Source: an uncultured Lentisphaerota bacterium (GTDB taxonomy: Bacteria > Verrucomicrobiota > Kiritimatiellia > CAIQIC01). From it: 53,567 bases of DNA. This document shows, in pieces, positions 51,427 to 53,567 of the stretch (position 1 is the first letter of the stretch; every line of letters begins with the position of its first letter). The translations under genes were made by a program, and so were the position numbers. The notes beneath the pieces are model-generated. The model had not been told where the DNA came from. It was given only the letters and a program-made list of their open reading frames with translations, and did no database searches. Location: positions 1-53,567 of the forward strand of contig CAITZM010000188.1 in the NCBI GenBank assembly GCA_903896925.1. Direction: 5' to 3'.

Positions 51427-53424
51427 CTATTTCTTCCAGCCTTCGCGCTCGGCGATTTCCTGGAGGAAGAAGTCGAGGGTGGTGGCGATGGACTGTTCCA
51501 TCTTGATGGTCGGCGTCCAGTCGAGGACCTTCTTCGCCTTCTTGATGGAAGGCTTGCGGTGCTCGACATCCTGGTAGCCGCCCTTGCCGTAGAACTCGCC
51601 GCTCTCGACGGTCTGGTAACCGGCGAACGGCGGGAACTTGCCGCGCAGGGGGTGTTTGTCGAACTGCGCGACGAGCATCTCGGCGAGCTCCTTGATGCTG
51701 GCCTCGTTCTCGGGGTTGCCGATGTTGAAGATCTCGCCGTTGCAGCGGTTGCCGTCGTTGGCGATGATGCGGTACAGGCACTCGACGCCGTCGGTGATGT
51801 CGGTGAAGCAGCGCTTCTGGAGGCCGCCGTCGACGAGCAGGATCGGCGTGCCTTCAACAAGGTTCAGGATCAGCTGTGTGATCGCGCGGCTGCTGCCGAT
51901 GCGTGCGCTGTCGAGGCTGTCGAGCCGCGGGCCGACCCAGTTGAACGGGCGGAACAGCGTGAAGGGCAGGTTCTGCTTCTGGCCGTAGGCCCAGATGACG
52001 CGGTCGAGCAGCTGCTTCGAGCAGGAGTAGATCCAGCGCTGCATGCGGATCGGGCCGACGATCAGCGGTGACTTGTCCTCGTCGAAATCCTTGTCGGTGC
52101 ACATGCCGTACACCTCGGAGGTCGAGGGGAAGATGATGCGGCGGCCGTAGCGCGCGCAGTAGCGGACGATGCGCAGGTTTTCCTCGAAATCCAGCTCGAA
52201 CACGCGCAGCGGGTTGCGGACGTATTCCTTCGGCGTGGCGATGGCGACGAGCGGGAGGATCACGTCGCACTTGCGGACATGAAACTCGATCCACTCGCGG
52301 TGGATGGAGATGTCGCCCTCGGAGAAATGGAAGCCGGGCCGGTTGAGCAGACGGCCGATCTTGTCGTTCTGCAGATCCATGCCGTGGACCTCGAAGCGGC
52401 CCTTCTCGGCGAGCAGGCGCTCGGTGAGCGCGTTGCCGATGAAGCCGTTGACGCCGAGGATCAGCACGCGCGTCGGCTGCACGACCTTCAGGCGCGAGAC
52501 GCTCGAGGGGCCGAGCCGCATCTTGGCGACCACGCCCAGTTCCTTGCAGGCCTGCGCGCCGCTGAGGCAGACGCCGCCATCGGCCTGCACCAGGTCCAGT
52601 TGCAGCGCGCCCTTGCCGCACGCGACGATGAGCGGGCTGGCGGAGAGGATCGTGCCGGGCTTGGCCTTGCTGGCGGTCTTCGACAGCGAAGCCGTCCACA
52701 CGGTCAGCTTGCGGTCGCCGAGGTGCGTGAACGCGCCCGGATAGGGCTTGGTCACGGCGCGGACGAGGTTGCGGATTTCCGTCGCGCTCTTGGTCCAGTC
52801 CAGCAGGCCGTCGGCCGGCTTGCGTCCGCCGAAGTAGGTCGCCTGGTTGTGGTCCTGCGCCTTGCGCGGGGCCTTGCCCTTGATGAGCAGCGGCAGGGTT
52901 TCGTCGAGCAACGCGACGGTCGCGGGGACCATCTTCTCGAACAGCGTCGCCGCGGTGTCGTCGCTGGTGATCGCCAGCTTGCGCTGCGCCACGATGTCGC
53001 CGTCGTCGGGGTGGGGCGTCATGTAGTGCAGGGTGACGCCGGTCTCCGTCTCGCCGTTGACGAGCACCCAGTTGGCCGGGCAGCGGCCGCGGTACTTCGG
53101 CAGCAGCGAGCCGTGGAGGTTGAACGCGCCCTTTTTCGGGAGTTCGAGCACGGCCGGCTTGACCATGTTGCGGTAGTAGAACGAGAACAGGAAGTCCGGC
53201 GCGAGCGCCTTGATCTTTTCCACCCAGAGCGGGTGGTTGATGTCTTCCGGCGCGTAGACCGGCACGCCGTGGGCGGCGGCGGTCTCGGCGACGGATTTGA
53301 ACCAGATGTTCTCACCCGGATCGTCCTTGTGCGTGAAGACCGCGGCGACTTCGATACCGCTGCGCAGCACGGCCTCGAGGCCGGCGCAGCCGATGTTGTG
53401 ATAGGCCAGTACGATTGCTTTCAT
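51427..53424 (-). CDS. arnA: ArnA-like bifunctional UDP-4-amino-arabinose formyltransferase / UDP-glucuronate decarboxylase
   Basis: 665 residues, close to E. coli ArnA. N-terminal formyltransferase (1-about 305) with Asn102, His104 (NLHGSLLPKYRG) and Asp140 at the same numbers as in E. coli. The C-terminal NAD-dependent decarboxylase (about 318-665) has GVNGFIG, Ser436/Glu437 (STSEVYG), and Tyr466/Lys470 (YSCSK). ArnA makes UDP-Ara4FN for lipid A modification. The ATG overlaps the stop of the upstream glycosyltransferase by ATGA, as in arn operons. The rest of the operon would lie beyond the right edge. In other species similar two-domain proteins act in other sugar pathways. Confidence 0.88.
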   Translation of the reverse strand: MKAIVLAYHNIGCAGLEAVLRSGIEVAAVFTHKDDPGENIWFKSVAETAAAHGVPVYAPEDINHPLWVEKIKALAPDFLFSFYYRNMVKPAVLELPKKGAFNLHGSLLPKYRGRCPANWVLVNGETETGVTLHYMTPHPDDGDIVAQRKLAITSDDTAATLFEKMVPATVALLDETLPLLIKGKAPRKAQDHNQATYFGGRKPADGLLDWTKSATEIRNLVRAVTKPYPGAFTHLGDRKLTVWTASLSKTASKAKPGTILSASPLIVACGKGALQLDLVQADGGVCLSGAQACKELGVVAKMRLGPSSVSRLKVVQPTRVLILGVNGFIGNALTERLLAEKGRFEVHGMDLQNDKIGRLLNRPGFHFSEGDISIHREWIEFHVRKCDVILPLVAIATPKEYVRNPLRVFELDFEENLRIVRYCARYGRRIIFPSTSEVYGMCTDKDFDEDKSPLIVGPIRMQRWIYSCSKQLLDRVIWAYGQKQNLPFTLFRPFNWVGPRLDSLDSARIGSSRAITQLILNLVEGTPILLVDGGLQKRCFTDITDGVECLYRIIANDGNRCNGEIFNIGNPENEASIKELAEMLVAQFDKHPLRGKFPPFAGYQTVESGEFYGKGGYQDVEHRKPSIKKAKKVLDWTPTIKMEQSIATTLDFFLQEIAEREGWKK

Positions 53425-53567
53425 GGTGCAGCCAGACGGCTCAATCCTTTCACTTCGTGGACCAGATAACGCGGGCGGGCGCGCACGTCGCGATAAATCC
53501 GCCCGATGTATTCTCCCATCAGCCCCATGCCGACAAATTGGGCGCCGACGAAAATAAACAGGATGGC
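53421..53567 (-). CDS. C-terminal end of an ArnC/DPM1-like glycosyltransferase, cut by window edge
   Basis: 48 residues are visible: the end of a membrane helix (AILFIFVGAQFVGMGLMGEY) and the cytoplasmic tail IGRIYRDVRARPRYLVHEVK. This is the typical C-terminus of polyprenyl-phosphate family 2 glycosyltransferases such as ArnC or GtrB. The stop overlaps the arnA start by ATGA, which makes an ArnC role likely. The catalytic domain is outside the window. Confidence 0.75.
   Translation of the reverse strand, partial: AILFIFVGAQFVGMGLMGEYIGRIYRDVRARPRYLVHEVKGLSRLAAP

Noticed and set aside
1..53567. tRNA or rRNA genes and riboswitches
   Set aside because: I read the gaps for cloverleaf ends (GGTTCGA-type loops, CCA) and known riboswitch cores and found none I could support; a covariance-model search would be needed to exclude them.

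Overview
The window reads as a chromosomal segment of a GC-rich environmental bacterium, most likely a member of the Verrucomicrobiota. This is inferred from gene content, not from a marker gene. The signs are an exosortase with PEP-CTERM substrates, a TIGR03790 protein, secreted polysaccharide-active enzymes (two heparinase II/III proteins, a GH2 mannosidase, an SGNH hydrolase), Gfo/Idh/MocA oxidoreductases including one with a Tat signal, a DUF3309 small protein, and many hairpin repeats between genes. No tRNA, rRNA, CRISPR array, transposase or integrase was seen.

Layout. 1-5129 (minus): one tight operon, exosortase > EpsI-like protein > WbaP-type sugar-phosphate transferase > PEP-CTERM serine protease > TIGR03790 protein (cut by the window edge). 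5452-6270 (plus): dapF. 6473-11284 (minus): RsmB/NOP-type RNA methyltransferase carrying a low-complexity in-frame insert, a thioredoxin-like protein, an SGNH hydrolase, and a coupled LemA-TPM-TPM set. 11828-17332 (minus): a beta-propeller glycosidase and two paralogous heparinase-like proteins that share a conserved leader. 17650-20909 (minus): a lower-GC island. 21577-26405 (plus): GH2 beta-mannosidase, a PAS protein, guaB. 26971-34069 (minus): a giant beta-strand-repeat PEP-CTERM protein with a frameshift, a fatty acid desaturase and an oxidoreductase. 34377-37527 (plus): Dabb protein, URO-D-like protein, LamG protein. 37552-38628: an immunity-gene remnant and three very small membrane or lipoprotein genes. 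39233-44414 (plus): VOC protein, AsmA-like protein, EF-hand/TM protein and two outer-membrane barrels, closed by a terminator. 44818-53567 (minus): a double FAD oxidoreductase with discoidin and HEAT parts, a DksA-like protein, a Tat-lipoprotein oxidoreductase, arnA, and the end of an arnC-like glycosyltransferase.

The strongest candidate for an undescribed system is the 17.9-20.9 kb cassette. A DUF7662 protein gene overlaps by ATGA a 42-residue Cys-containing peptide with a strong ribosome-binding site. A perfect intrinsic terminator or attenuator follows, then a radical SAM/SPASM enzyme with an N-terminal PqqD-like domain, then an amidohydrolase, then an 84-residue protein made of three CxxC-C-HxH modules. 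The arrangement is that of a ribosomally made, post-translationally modified peptide (RiPP) pathway. The product and the roles of the hydrolase and of the triple zinc-ribbon protein cannot be assigned from sequence.

Other themes. REP-like hairpins with a GTAG or GGAG foot fill most gaps between genes. A bipartite promoter-like motif is shared by the giant PEP-CTERM gene and the DUF3309 gene. A parS-like palindrome lies next to the RiPP cassette.
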